Positions 35,837-44,597 are shown, counted from the first letter of the stretch. The stretch: DNA of 64,000 nucleotides from an uncultured Roseibium sp. (GCF_947494555.1 NZ_CANLVF010000001.1:372001-436000); one strand, 5' to 3'. The notes: generated by a model not told the origin, from the letters alone. Made by a program: numbers and translations.

Positions 35837-36063
35837 GAGATCGTACCGATGACACCGCCTTTCGGCACAACGGCGTCTGCCTCCTTCGTGATACTGATCG
35901 TACCCGCGGCGGGCGAATGGATCTCGTACTGAACCTTTGCGGTCATGATTTCCGCGATCAGTGCACCTTCTTCAACGGCTGCTCCATCGTTTACGAGCCA
36001 TGACGTGATGACGGTGTCCTCGTCTTCCTCCCACAAATCGGTCGGGATGATGATATCTGTCAT
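35833..36063 (-). CDS. Free-standing lipoyl-domain protein, 76 aa
   Basis: 76 residues from ATG 36063 (AGGAAATTCACA before it); the longer frame has no ribosome site. It is a complete biotinyl/lipoyl domain and nothing else: IIIPTDLWEEDEDTVITSWL, then EIMTAKVQYEI with the lipoyl lysine K43 at the tip of the hairpin, and SPAAGTISI on the symmetric strand. It is the swinging arm normally fused to the N-terminus of E2. It lies between E1 beta and the E2 core, translationally coupled to the latter, with a lipoate ligase next. Confidence 0.9.
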   Translation of the reverse strand: MTDIIIPTDLWEEDEDTVITSWLVNDGAAVEEGALIAEIMTAKVQYEIHSPAAGTISITKEADAVVPKGGVIGTIS

Positions 36064-36120
36064 TGTGAATTTCCTGTGTTTGGTGAGGCCACCGGTGGTG
36101 GCCCCCTGCATCCTTTTGCG

Positions 36121-37140
36121 TCAGGCGGCGTTCATGCCGTCAAATGCAGCAACAATCTTGTCGGGATTGGGTAGGCAGTACTGCTCCATGACGCGCGCAA
36201 ACGGGATCGGCACATCGGGATAGGCAACGCGTTTGGGCGCAGCTTTCAGGACGGATATGTCATGCTCTGTGACGGAGGCAATCACCTCACCGGAAACGCC
36301 GTAGGACATGTAATCCTCGTCCACGACGATCAGCCGTCCGGTCTTGGCGACTGACTTGCGGATCGTGTCACGATCGAGCGGCACAAGGCTTACAAGGTCG
36401 ACGACCTCCGCACTGGTACCTTTTTCTTCCAGTTGCGCGGCTGCCTTGAGCGCGTGATGAACACCCATGCCGACACTGACGATGGTCACATCGCTGCCTT
36501 CGCGCGCAACTTTGGCCTTGCCGATCTCCAGCGTGTAGCTTTCTTCAGGGGTATGCACAGTTGCACCCGGCTCGGTCGCGAGCCAGCCCATGCCCTGCAG
36601 GCTCTTGTGATACATGTAGACAACAGGGCTATCGTCACGCATGGCGGCCGTCATGAGGCCCTTGGCGTCATAGGCATTTGAAGGACAAACAACCTTCATT
36701 CCCGGCAGGTGAGCGAATGTTCCGTAAAGACACTGCGAGTGTTGCCCCGCGTCGGAATAACCGCCCCCGGTAGAGGTCATCAACACCATCGGCACCTTGA
36801 AGTTGCCACCCGAGAAATAGATGTTTTTGGCCATCAGGTTGTAAATCGCGTCGAAACAGACGCCGAAGAAATCGACAAACATCAACTCCACAACAGGACG
36901 CATTCCGTCCTGGGCCGCACCTACGGCTGCGCCGATAAAGGCCGTTTCGGAGATCGGTGTATCCCGGATGCGTTCAGCTCCGAACTCTTCGAGGAGGCCG
37001 CGTGTGTTGCCGTATACGCCGCCAAGCTTGCCAATATCCTCACCCATCACAAAGACCGATGGGTCGACGCGCATTTCCTGGGCAACGGCTTCCGCCATTG
37101 CGCGTGCGATCGTCAGTTTTCTTTCGTTTGGTTTGTTCAT
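36121..37140 (-). CDS. acoB: Acetoin/2-oxoacid dehydrogenase E1 component, beta subunit
   Basis: 339 residues, with GGGAGG before the ATG. Conserved E1-beta features: VFVMGEDIGKLGGVYGNTRG, RIRDTPISETAFIGAAVGAA, GGGYSDAGQHSQCLYGTFAHLPGMKVVCPSNAYDAKGL interrupted only by ordinary variation, and a transketolase C-terminal domain (TGRLIVVDEDYMSYGVSGEV). With the alpha subunit it forms the TPP-dependent alpha2beta2 E1 that cleaves acetoin to an acetyl unit and acetaldehyde. A branched-chain or pyruvate substrate is possible, but the neighbouring butanediol dehydrogenase and AcoR-like regulator favour acetoin. Confidence 0.9.
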   Translation of the reverse strand: MNKPNERKLTIARAMAEAVAQEMRVDPSVFVMGEDIGKLGGVYGNTRGLLEEFGAERIRDTPISETAFIGAAVGAAQDGMRPVVELMFVDFFGVCFDAIYNLMAKNIYFSGGNFKVPMVLMTSTGGGYSDAGQHSQCLYGTFAHLPGMKVVCPSNAYDAKGLMTAAMRDDSPVVYMYHKSLQGMGWLATEPGATVHTPEESYTLEIGKAKVAREGSDVTIVSVGMGVHHALKAAAQLEEKGTSAEVVDLVSLVPLDRDTIRKSVAKTGRLIVVDEDYMSYGVSGEVIASVTEHDISVLKAAPKRVAYPDVPIPFARVMEQYCLPNPDKIVAAFDGMNAA

Positions 37141-37156
37141 GATGTCCTCCCTGGCC

Positions 37157-38143
37157 TTATGCGAAGACCGATGTCAGCGCGTCTTCCGGCGCAGGGTCCG
37201 CACTTTCGCGGGCAAATTTGATCGCAGTTTCAACGCGGGCTGCGGCCTCGGCCTCGATGGTATCGAGCTCGGCCACGCTTGCCATTCCGTCCGCCAGCAT
37301 ATTTGCCCGCATCTTCGGGATCGGGTCTTTTTCAAAAAGCGCGTCTTTCTCGCCCTCAGGCCGGTAGCCTTCAGCATCCCCCATAAAGTGCCCGGCAAGG
37401 CGATAGGTTTCGACTTCGATGAGTGATGGGCCCTTGCCTTCGCGTGCCCGCGAAATGGCTTCTCCGGCAGCTTCAAAAATGGCGTAGGGGTCATTGTCGG
37501 CGATGCGAACACCCGGCATTCCATAGGCGGACGCACGCTCGGCATTGTTGGAAATCGCGGTCGAGTCTTCTTTGGAGACCGAAATGCCCCAGGCATTGTC
37601 TTCGATCACACAGACGAAAGGCAGGTTCCAGGTGGCTGCAAGGTTCATCGCCTCGTGCCAGCCGCCCTGGTTGACCGCTCCTTCGCCTACAAAGGCCACC
37701 GCAACACCGGGTTTGTTCTGCATCTTGCGGCTAAGCGCGGCGCCGACTGCGGGACCCATGCCCTGTGCAATAATCCCCGAACAGGCAAAGTTTACATCCG
37801 CATCGAAAAGATGCATGTGCCCGCCGCGTCCGCCAGACAGACCGGATTTCTTACCGAAGATTTCGGCGGCCATCTTGTCCAGGTCAACACCCTTTGCGAT
37901 CGCCTGGTGATGGGGGCGGTGCGTGGCCGTGACCACATCGCCGGCATTCAGATGCGCGCAGACGCCAACCGCGACCGGTTCCTGACCGTCGCTCAGGTGC
38001 ATCTCGCCTGGAATTGGTCCATCCGCCATGCTGAAGACCGGCGTCTTACCCTCGAAATAGATGCCCGCAATGGCCTCTTCGAACTTCCGGCTCGTGACCA
38101 TGTTGCGATACATCCAATGCTGTTGTTCACGCGTTGGTGCCAA
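37157..38143 (-). CDS. acoA: Acetoin/2-oxoacid dehydrogenase E1 component, alpha subunit
   Basis: 328 residues. Started at TTG 38143, with GGGAGG eight bases upstream and no better ATG. The TPP/Mg motif is AFVGEGAVNQGGWHEAMNLA...VIEDNAWGIS (GDG-type replaced by GEG, ending in N-N), preceded by GGRGGHMHLFD. Near the N-terminus SRKFEEAIAGIYFEGKTP is typical of E1 alpha. It is the first gene of the minus-strand operon that runs to lpdA at 27.2 kb. It binds thiamine pyrophosphate jointly with the beta subunit. Acetoin specificity is inferred from context. Confidence 0.9.
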   Translation of the reverse strand: MAPTREQQHWMYRNMVTSRKFEEAIAGIYFEGKTPVFSMADGPIPGEMHLSDGQEPVAVGVCAHLNAGDVVTATHRPHHQAIAKGVDLDKMAAEIFGKKSGLSGGRGGHMHLFDADVNFACSGIIAQGMGPAVGAALSRKMQNKPGVAVAFVGEGAVNQGGWHEAMNLAATWNLPFVCVIEDNAWGISVSKEDSTAISNNAERASAYGMPGVRIADNDPYAIFEAAGEAISRAREGKGPSLIEVETYRLAGHFMGDAEGYRPEGEKDALFEKDPIPKMRANMLADGMASVAELDTIEAEAAARVETAIKFARESADPAPEDALTSVFA

Positions 38144-38258
38144 TTTCTTGTCCTCCCTTGGGCCGGCTCACATTGGTCCGACACTTCCAAAGGGTGTGGC
38201 GGGCCGGCCGTTTTCGGCAAGAACTGAATCAGGGGGACCGAGATGTGCGTCTTGACCT

Positions 38259-38313
38259 GTCTCTGCGTGAGACCGTTTGGGACAGTTTGAGACAGTTTTG
38301 GATTTACCGAGAC
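38259..38313. promoter_or_regulatory. Helically phased GAGAC array upstream of acoA
   Basis: GAGAC/GGGAC units begin at 38269, 38279, 38289 and 38309, exact multiples of ten. The first three form tandem 10-mers GAGACCGTTT, GGGACAGTTT, GAGACAGTTT. An inverted GTCTC at 38259-38263 makes a perfect dyad with the first. It lies 115-170 bp before the acoA start, where an upstream activator site is expected. No convincing -24/-12 promoter was found. The 38144-38658 gap holds no gene. Confidence 0.65.
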
Positions 38314-38574
38314 GGAAATGCGCCTGGAAGTGCACCTCAAATATCAATGGCGTCTTGCGAGAGGTTGGAAATTTTCTGAATAGAAGTCGGGTGAATATGG
38401 GAGCAGGAACTGCTGGTCCGGGAGTTTCGTGAATGAGGACTGCCCCCTGAAGCTTGGGAACTTGCAACCGCCAGCGCGCCTGTCATGAAAGTCCAGGAAA
38501 CAGCTGATCGGCACATGCAGGGCATCGCACGGTTTCGTGTGCGATTTCGCTGATCTTATTATATAGAAAATCTA

Positions 38575-38584
38575 AATTCTGATT
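38575..38584. promoter_or_regulatory. AATTCTGATT motif upstream of the quinone oxidoreductase
   Basis: Identical to the 10-mer at 42503 and close to those at 44601 and 49070, lying 75 bp before the start codon in AT-rich promoter DNA. A partial second copy (ATTCTGTATT) overlaps it. Likely a LysR-type site shared by this region. Confidence 0.5.
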
Positions 38585-38658
38585 CTGTATTTTGTCCGTT
38601 TATTCCAAAATGAAGAGATTGTACCACTCCTGCAAATACAGAACGCAGGAGTAATCCC

Positions 38659-39645
38659 ATGAAATCAATGTCTCTGGGCAACTATGGTGCAGACTCGGTT
38701 TTTAAACTGACGGAGATCGAAAAACCTGTAGCGAAACCGGGCCATGTCCTCGTCAGAATTGCCGCCACCAGCGTCAATACTATCGACACCATGATCCGCA
38801 ACATTGGTACAGATCTTCCCCTTTCGCCAGCTCTGCCGGCCGTCCTGGGCATGGATTTTGCCGGCACAGTTGAAGCTGTGGGCGAGGGCGTCACAGAGTT
38901 TGAGGCGGGCGATGAGGTCTATGGATGCGCCGGTGGTCTGATGGAGCTTCAGGGAACTCTTGCGGAATACATCTGTGCCGACGCACGCCTCATTGCACAT
39001 AAGCCAAAGGCGTTGTCGATGCGTGAGGCGGCGGCGCTGCCTCTTGTCGGGATCACCGCCTATGAGGGTTTGACCCGGGCCAATGTGACAAAGGGCCAGA
39101 AGGTTCTGATCCAGGGCGGTGCAGGCGGTGTCGGACATATCGCTGTGCAACTGGCCCATCACCTGGGTGCGGACGTGACCGCCACGGGGACAGGAGCTGC
39201 GCAAATGGCGCTGATCTCCGATCTGGGAGCGCATCCGGTTGACTTCATGACCGCGAAAACCGCTGATGTCGTGGCAGACAATACCGGCGGCGCCGGCTTT
39301 GATGTGGTCTTTGACACCGTGGGCGGTGCCAATATGGCCAATTCCTTCGAAGCAGCGAAACTCAACGGTCATGTATCGTCAACCGTTGCGCTTCTGGAGA
39401 TCGACCTGACGCCGGCGCATTTCAAGGGGCTTTCGCTGCATGTGATTTTCATGCTTTTGCCGATGATCCACGATGTGGACCGCGAAGTTCATGGCAACAT
39501 CCTCAAATCCCTCGCTGAAGTTGTGGATGCCGGCGCGTTGAAACCCGTGCTCGACGAAAAGAGGTTCAGGCTTACCGATGTCAACGAGGCCTATGCACGT
39601 CTCGCGAGCGGCCAGGCAATCGGCAAAGTTGTCATCGATCTTTAG
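38659..39645 (+). CDS. NADPH:quinone oxidoreductase-like MDR protein (zinc-free)
   Basis: 328 residues. GroES-like N-terminal domain (KPGHVLVRIAATSVNTIDTM, GMDFAGTVEAVGEGV), Rossmann motif VLIQGGAGGVGHIAVQLA as in quinone oxidoreductases, and FDVVFDTVGGANMANSF. The zinc ligands of alcohol dehydrogenases are absent, placing it with QOR/zeta-crystallin-like reductases. AGGAG lies before the ATG. It is followed by the KefG/KefB-like pair after 129 bp. It probably reduces quinones or enones. Its promoter carries the AATTCTGATT motif shared with the 2OG-oxygenase gene. Confidence 0.87.
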   Translation: MKSMSLGNYGADSVFKLTEIEKPVAKPGHVLVRIAATSVNTIDTMIRNIGTDLPLSPALPAVLGMDFAGTVEAVGEGVTEFEAGDEVYGCAGGLMELQGTLAEYICADARLIAHKPKALSMREAAALPLVGITAYEGLTRANVTKGQKVLIQGGAGGVGHIAVQLAHHLGADVTATGTGAAQMALISDLGAHPVDFMTAKTADVVADNTGGAGFDVVFDTVGGANMANSFEAAKLNGHVSSTVALLEIDLTPAHFKGLSLHVIFMLLPMIHDVDREVHGNILKSLAEVVDAGALKPVLDEKRFRLTDVNEAYARLASGQAIGKVVIDL

Positions 39646-39774
39646 GATCCTGACAAGGCATCAGGGCACGTGGCGCGTCTGCTACCTGATTTCCGAAAAA
39701 TTTGAGAAAATTCAAAAACTTACAGGCATTTCAGGACATCTGCCTGCCAACGACATAACAGGAAGGTGTTTTCG

Positions 39775-40383
39775 ATGGCAAAAATCATCGTCTATTACGC
39801 GCATCCTGGCCAGACCTTCAGCCGGGCAAACCGCGCAATGGCCAGGCGGGCCAGTGACATCGAAGGCATCACCTTTGTAGATCTTTACGCGGAATATCCG
39901 CGTCATGATATCGATGTGCGCAAGGAACAGGTGCGTCTTTTGGAGCACGATGTGATCGTGTTCCAGTTTCCGCTTTATTGGTATTCCACCCCAAGTCTCT
40001 TGAAGGAATGGCAGGATCTCGTGCTGCAGCACGGTTTTGCATATGGACATGGCGGTGACAAGCTTGCGGGCAAGGCCTTGCTTCTTGCTATCACGGCCGG
40101 TGGCTCTGATGAGGCCTACACGCAAGAGGGTTATCAGCAGCATACCATGCGCACGTTCCTGACCCCGCTCGAACAGACCGCCGGGCTGTGCCAGATGCGT
40201 TTTCTGCCGCCTTACGTGCTGTTCGGTGCGCTGAAGGCGGACGAGGCCACTGAACTGAAACATCACATCGATGGGTATGTCGAGCTCCTGACCCGGATCC
40301 GGGATGGCAAATTCGAGCTGAAGGATGCAACCGCTGACGAGCTTACAAGCGCCAGCGACATTCTTAGCCTCAGCAAGGACTGA
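39775..40383 (+). CDS. KefF/KefG-like flavodoxin-fold NAD(P)H dehydrogenase
   Basis: 202 residues from ATG 39775, eight bases after GGAAGG; an in-frame GTG three codons earlier overlaps the ribosome site. The flavodoxin-like fold is visible in KIIVYYAHPG, VFQFPLYWYSTPSLLKEWQD (the FMN-binding and active-site region of NQO1/MdaB/KefF) and LLLAITAGGSDEAY. In E. coli KefF/KefG are ancillary subunits needed for full activity of KefC/KefB. The antiporter gene starts three bases after its stop, so the same role is very likely here. It may also reduce quinones itself. Confidence 0.88.
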   Translation: MAKIIVYYAHPGQTFSRANRAMARRASDIEGITFVDLYAEYPRHDIDVRKEQVRLLEHDVIVFQFPLYWYSTPSLLKEWQDLVLQHGFAYGHGGDKLAGKALLLAITAGGSDEAYTQEGYQQHTMRTFLTPLEQTAGLCQMRFLPPYVLFGALKADEATELKHHIDGYVELLTRIRDGKFELKDATADELTSASDILSLSKD

Positions 40384-40386
40384 TTC

Positions 40387-42372
40387 ATGACCGATTTTCT
40401 GCTTCTGGCCTTTGTTTTTCTGGTCGCCGGTGTGATTGCTGTGCCAATCGCTTCGCGGCTGGGTCTGGGATCCGTTCTCGGCTACCTGATCGCCGGTATT
40501 GTCATCAGCCCGCTGTTGGCCACTCTCGGCGTTGACGTGATCTCCATCCAGCACTTCGCTGAATTCGGCGTTGTTATGATGCTGTTTCTGGTGGGCCTGG
40601 AGCTGGAGCCCAAAATGCTCTGGAACATGCGTGCGAAGCTGCTTGGCCTTGGCGGCTTGCAGGTTGGGGGCACAACAGTTTTGGTCATGGGGGTGGCCAT
40701 GATGCTGGGGCAGCCCTGGACCATCTCGCTTGCGATTGGCCTTGTGCTTGCGCTCTCCTCGACGGCAATCGTGCTGCAGACTTTGAACGAAAAGGGTTTG
40801 ATGCGTTCCAACGGCGGACAATCAAGCTTTTCGGTTCTGCTGTTTCAGGATATCGCGGTGATTCCCATGCTGGCGTTTGTCCCGCTGCTCGCCATGCCTG
40901 AGCTGATGGATTTGGCGACCGATACGGGCCACGGAGCTGGCGCGCATGGAGCCGAAGCGCACGGTGGCAGTCACGCGAGCGACCATGGGACAGGGGACCA
41001 CGGCGCATCCCTAAGTCTGGTGGATGGTTTACCGGGTTGGCAGGCCGCGCTGATAACCATTGGCGCGATCGGAGCCGTAATCCTCGGAGGTGTTTATCTG
41101 ACGCGTCCGCTATTCCGCTTTATTGCCATGGCGGGTCTGCGGGAATTGTTTGTTGCCGCAGCCCTGATGTTCGTTATCGGCATCGCGCTTCTGATGACAC
41201 TTGTAGGCCTTTCGCCAGCCCTGGGCACCTTTCTTGCGGGTGTGGTGTTGGCCAACAGCGAATATCGCCATGAACTGGAATCCGATATCGATCCGTTCCG
41301 TGGACTGCTTCTCGGCTTGTTCTTCATCACGGTAGGTGCAGCGATCGATTTCGAGCTACTCCTTGGGAATTTAGCCTCGATCCTAGGCATGACTTTTGGG
41401 CTCATTGCACTCAAGTCTCTTGTTCTTTTGGCGCTTGCGTGGGTGTTTCAGCTGCAAGGGGCTGACAAATGGCTCTTTGGGCTGGGGCTTGCTCAAGCCG
41501 GTGAATTTGGTTTCGTGCTCCTTTCCTTCACGGTTGCCAATGATGTTATCCCTCAGAACCTGGCGGATCAGCTGTTGTTGATTGTGGCCCTGTCCATGCT
41601 GCTGACGCCGGGACTGTTCATCCTCTATGAAAAGGTCATCGCACCACGCTTTGTGAAAACGCAGGAACGCGATGCGGACGAGATCGTTGAAGTGGGGGAG
41701 GTGATCATTGCAGGTCACGGCCGTTTCGGAGGGATCGTCAACCGGATGCTGCGCGCAACGGGTTACGCCACCACTGTTGTCGACTACAATGCCAGTCATC
41801 TGGACATGTTGCGCAGCTTTGGTTTCAAAGTGTTTTTCGGTGATGCAACGCGCCCCGATTTGATCCACGCAGCGGGTATCGAGAAGGCGAAGCTTCTGAT
41901 CGTTGCCATCGACGGCAAGGAGCAGATCAACGCACTGGTCCATTATGTTCGCGAAAACTACCCCCATGTGCCTGTCATCGCGCGGGCGGTTGATCGGCAG
42001 CATGTTTATGATCTTTTTGCCATGGGATGTGTCGAGATCATTCGTGAAACGTTTGATTCCAGTGTGCGTACAGGGCGCTCCGCGTTGGAGCGGCTCGGCA
42101 TGCACCCCTTCGATGCCGAACTGGCGGCACGGAAGTTTGCAGAAGACGACCGGCATATCCTTAAGGAGATGGCACTAGTTCATGATCCCAAGATCCCGAC
42201 CAGTCAAAACACTGCTTACATCGAAAAATCCAAAACTCTCATGAAGGAGCGTGAGGAGCAGATTTTCGGGAAACGCGATGTGTTTGATCTCAGTACAGAT
42301 CGTGGCTGGCACCCGCCGAGCGAAGAGGATCTGGATGCGATACTCGCGGACCACGAGGCGAAGGCACCGTAA
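40387..42372 (+). CDS. kefB: Glutathione-regulated potassium efflux system protein, KefB/KefC-like
   Basis: 661 residues. A CPA2 cation:proton antiporter domain of about 12 helices (1-420, with FGVVMMLFLVGLELEPKMLW and LSSTAIVLQTLNEKG) is followed by a TrkA-N/RCK domain (436-555) with VIIAGHGRFGGIVNRML and FGDATRPDLI. In KefB/C these gate potassium efflux in response to glutathione adducts of electrophiles. An unusual histidine/glycine-rich loop (about 181-206, six His) interrupts the membrane domain and could bind metal. Directly coupled to the KefG-like gene. Suggests protection against electrophiles formed by local pathways. Confidence 0.9.
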   Translation: MTDFLLLAFVFLVAGVIAVPIASRLGLGSVLGYLIAGIVISPLLATLGVDVISIQHFAEFGVVMMLFLVGLELEPKMLWNMRAKLLGLGGLQVGGTTVLVMGVAMMLGQPWTISLAIGLVLALSSTAIVLQTLNEKGLMRSNGGQSSFSVLLFQDIAVIPMLAFVPLLAMPELMDLATDTGHGAGAHGAEAHGGSHASDHGTGDHGASLSLVDGLPGWQAALITIGAIGAVILGGVYLTRPLFRFIAMAGLRELFVAAALMFVIGIALLMTLVGLSPALGTFLAGVVLANSEYRHELESDIDPFRGLLLGLFFITVGAAIDFELLLGNLASILGMTFGLIALKSLVLLALAWVFQLQGADKWLFGLGLAQAGEFGFVLLSFTVANDVIPQNLADQLLLIVALSMLLTPGLFILYEKVIAPRFVKTQERDADEIVEVGEVIIAGHGRFGGIVNRMLRATGYATTVVDYNASHLDMLRSFGFKVFFGDATRPDLIHAAGIEKAKLLIVAIDGKEQINALVHYVRENYPHVPVIARAVDRQHVYDLFAMGCVEIIRETFDSSVRTGRSALERLGMHPFDAELAARKFAEDDRHILKEMALVHDPKIPTSQNTAYIEKSKTLMKEREEQIFGKRDVFDLSTDRGWHPPSEEDLDAILADHEAKAP

Positions 42373-42502
42373 GGTGCACTTCGCAAACTGCGCAAAGGTG
42401 CATTCCGTGAGTATTCCGGAACAGTCTGCAAATCCGCAGTGGCAGAAATGATCGGCATATTATCAGAAAAACCAGAATTATGAAATCAGTTTTGGATCGT
42501 TT

Positions 42503-42512
42503 AATTCTGATT
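42503..42512. promoter_or_regulatory. AATTCTGATT motif upstream of the 2OG-oxygenase gene
   Basis: Same 10-mer as at 38575, here 60 bp before the start codon. Reverse-oriented variants (ATCAGAA, CCAGAATTA, AATCAG) crowd 42462-42490. Candidate LysR operator. Confidence 0.5.
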
Positions 42513-42571
42513 TCGATAAAATAGATATGTGATCAGGCACAATAACCGCATACTGATAAGGACTATCTGCC

Positions 42572-43483
42572 ATGTCACAGACTTCCCTACACCACGCCCG
42601 CACCATTGAGCGGCCTTCGCGCGAGGCGATGTTGCAGCGCGCGCCTTCCGTTCAGCGTTTCTGGACCGAGAACAAAGAACTTTTCGCCGAAGCCTGGTCA
42701 GAGTGGGACAGCGGCCGCAGCGGCGGTTCTCCTGCGCTGGACAGCTCGGTCTTCGACCCGCGTCTGCGCGATGCAGTCGAGGCTGCATGGGTCGATCCGA
42801 CCAAGGAAAGCAATGTCAAAGAGCTTTGGAAAGAAGTTTTCCCCGGCGTCTATCGCACGCAGTTTTTCAACGTGGACCAACTCCACGCTCTGCGTTCTTA
42901 CATGGATGCAGTGGCGGAGGCCGAAATACCCTTGCGTCCACCCTATGGCATCGTCCTCAATCGTGGTGGAGCGATGCTCGATCCGCGCTCGGAGGGCTAT
43001 CTTGCCGCACCAACATTCCAAGCGTTCTATCAAGAACTGATGAACCGTTACATGCGTCCCGTATCTCGTCTGTTGTTTCCAGATGTCGCAGGCTTCGACA
43101 CACAGACATTCGGATTTTCAATCCAATGGCAGGAGAACAAAGACACGTCTTTGCGGCCGCACTCGGATGCTTCGGCGGTAACGTTGAACATCAACCTGAA
43201 CCTGCCAGGTGAAGACTATTCCGGATCCGCCGTCAGTTTCATTGATCCTGCCACTCGCCGTATTGAAAAACTCACCTTTGAGCCTGGAACAGCGTTGATC
43301 CACCACGGCAGCGTGCCCCATGCATCGGAGCCTATTACCAGCGGTGAACGCTTCAACTTTGTTCTTTGGCTTTACGGAGAGCATGGGCAGTTGCCGATCG
43401 AAGGTGCACCTGTGCCTAATATTGATCCTGCAGAACGTTGGAGCCTTCCAGAGACCAAAAACGATGGTTTTGCGCCGTTCTAA
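42572..43483 (+). CDS. 2-oxoglutarate/Fe(II)-dependent oxygenase family protein
   Basis: 303 residues. The C-terminal half has the facial triad RPHSDAS (H-x-D) and GSVPHASEPITSGERFNFVLW, with the distal His and an Arg suited to 2-oxoglutarate binding. Between them TLNINLNLP and YSGSAVSFID are the usual jelly-roll strands. The N-terminal ~120 residues resemble no family I can name. Probably a hydroxylase of a small molecule. Monocistronic: own promoter with the AATTCTGATT motif and a terminator hairpin behind it. Substrate unknown. Confidence 0.78.
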   Translation: MSQTSLHHARTIERPSREAMLQRAPSVQRFWTENKELFAEAWSEWDSGRSGGSPALDSSVFDPRLRDAVEAAWVDPTKESNVKELWKEVFPGVYRTQFFNVDQLHALRSYMDAVAEAEIPLRPPYGIVLNRGGAMLDPRSEGYLAAPTFQAFYQELMNRYMRPVSRLLFPDVAGFDTQTFGFSIQWQENKDTSLRPHSDASAVTLNINLNLPGEDYSGSAVSFIDPATRRIEKLTFEPGTALIHHGSVPHASEPITSGERFNFVLWLYGEHGQLPIEGAPVPNIDPAERWSLPETKNDGFAPF

Positions 43484-43501
43484 AGTTTGAAGCTCGGAAA
43501 A

Positions 43502-43534
43502 TCGCGAAGCAGCCCAAGTTGCTTCGCGACTTTT
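43502..43534 (+). terminator. Terminator after the 2OG-oxygenase gene
   Basis: TCGCGAAGCA pairs perfectly with TGCTTCGCGA over an eight-base loop, followed by CTTTTC. It lies 18 bp after the stop codon. Confidence 0.75.
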
Positions 43535-43637
43535 CGCCTGAGACTCTCGGTGTTCCCATCTAGACGACCTCAGGACATCACGTCACGCATGGCCTGTAAA
43601 ACGCTATTTAGGTCAGATACTTCGATCGGCGCTACTG

Positions 43638-44585
43638 TCAGCGGCTGCCATGGTCACTGGACACTTCGGGTAATTGACTTTCCCAGGGTGGGTTTTTGCC
43701 GATCTTGGCGATGAGGAAGTCCATGAACACCCGCACCTTCGGGGAAAGCACGTTGGATTTCGGATAGATCATCCACAATACGTTTTCTTCCGCGGCTTCA
43801 TAATCGGGCAAAACGCGTTTGAGTAGTCCTGAAGACAGTTCCTCGTGAACGCTCCAGAGCGCGTTCATCGAAATACCAGCTCCTGATATTGTGGCCTGCT
43901 TTTGGCTTAGTCCGTCATCCATGATCAGCTGGTTCTTGTTGTCACCATATTCGAACATCGCAATATCGCCCTGAGTGGATTTGAGCGGTCTGGGATCCAG
44001 ATGCCCGAATGCAATGAGTTTGTGGTGCGCCAGATCAGATGGGGTGACGGGTGTCCCATAGGCCTCAAGATAAGACGGAGACGCACAGAGAATGCGCTTG
44101 CCATCCGCCAGCTTGCGCCTTTTGAGGCTCGTTTCAGACAATGGAGCAAAGCGAAGCGCAAGATCGAAGCTGCCTTCGGTAAGATTGAACGGCAGGTCCG
44201 AGAGGCGTAAATCAAGCGAAACCTCGGGGTGCTGGTCCAGGAACTCGTGCAAGATGGGGGCGATATACATCTGGGCAAATGTGCTCGGTGCCGTAAAGCG
44301 CAGCGTGCCGGTCGCATTCGCCGACCCATGACCCAGGGCCGCCAGGGCCGCTTCTTCCTGGGCAACCATTTCCTTTGCAAATGGAAGGAAATCCGCTCCC
44401 TCGACGGACAAAGTTACCTTGCGCGTTGTTCGATGGAGCAGTTCTGAACCCACTCTGTGTTCAAGTTTGGAAAGCTTTGCGCTTGAGACAGCAGGTGCCA
44501 TTCCCAGCTTTCGACCTGCAGCGCTGATGTTCAGTAATTCGGCTGCGAGGATAAACAATCGCAGCTCATCTGTATCTATGCCCAT
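43638..44585 (-). CDS. LysR-family regulator, paralogue of the 48134 gene
   Basis: 315 residues from ATG 44585. HTH: ELRLFILAAELLNISAAGRKLGMAPAVSSAKLSKLEHRVG, then LLHRTTRKVTLS, the CrgA/AaeR-like subgroup. The C-terminal half ends VFMDFLIAKIGKNPPWESQ. It is divergent from the enoyl-CoA-hydratase-like gene with 164 bp between starts. It is a clear paralogue of the LysR gene at 48.1-49.1 kb, and both carry CCGAATTCTGAA at the same distance upstream of the start codon. Probable activator of the divergent gene and perhaps of other motif-bearing genes. Confidence 0.87.
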   Translation of the reverse strand: MGIDTDELRLFILAAELLNISAAGRKLGMAPAVSSAKLSKLEHRVGSELLHRTTRKVTLSVEGADFLPFAKEMVAQEEAALAALGHGSANATGTLRFTAPSTFAQMYIAPILHEFLDQHPEVSLDLRLSDLPFNLTEGSFDLALRFAPLSETSLKRRKLADGKRILCASPSYLEAYGTPVTPSDLAHHKLIAFGHLDPRPLKSTQGDIAMFEYGDNKNQLIMDDGLSQKQATISGAGISMNALWSVHEELSSGLLKRVLPDYEAAEENVLWMIYPKSNVLSPKVRVFMDFLIAKIGKNPPWESQLPEVSSDHGSR

Positions 44586-44597
44586 TATGTTCGATTT

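Noticed and set aside
38509..38525. CGGCAC-N5-GGGCA as a sigma-54 promoter for the 38659 gene
   Set aside because: Only the GG and GC dinucleotides fit; the rest departs from TGGCAC-N5-TTGCA and the start codon is 130 bp away.
39712..40821. 369-codon antisense frame over the KefG/KefB-like genes
   Set aside because: Shadow of two clearly coding genes; no motif.
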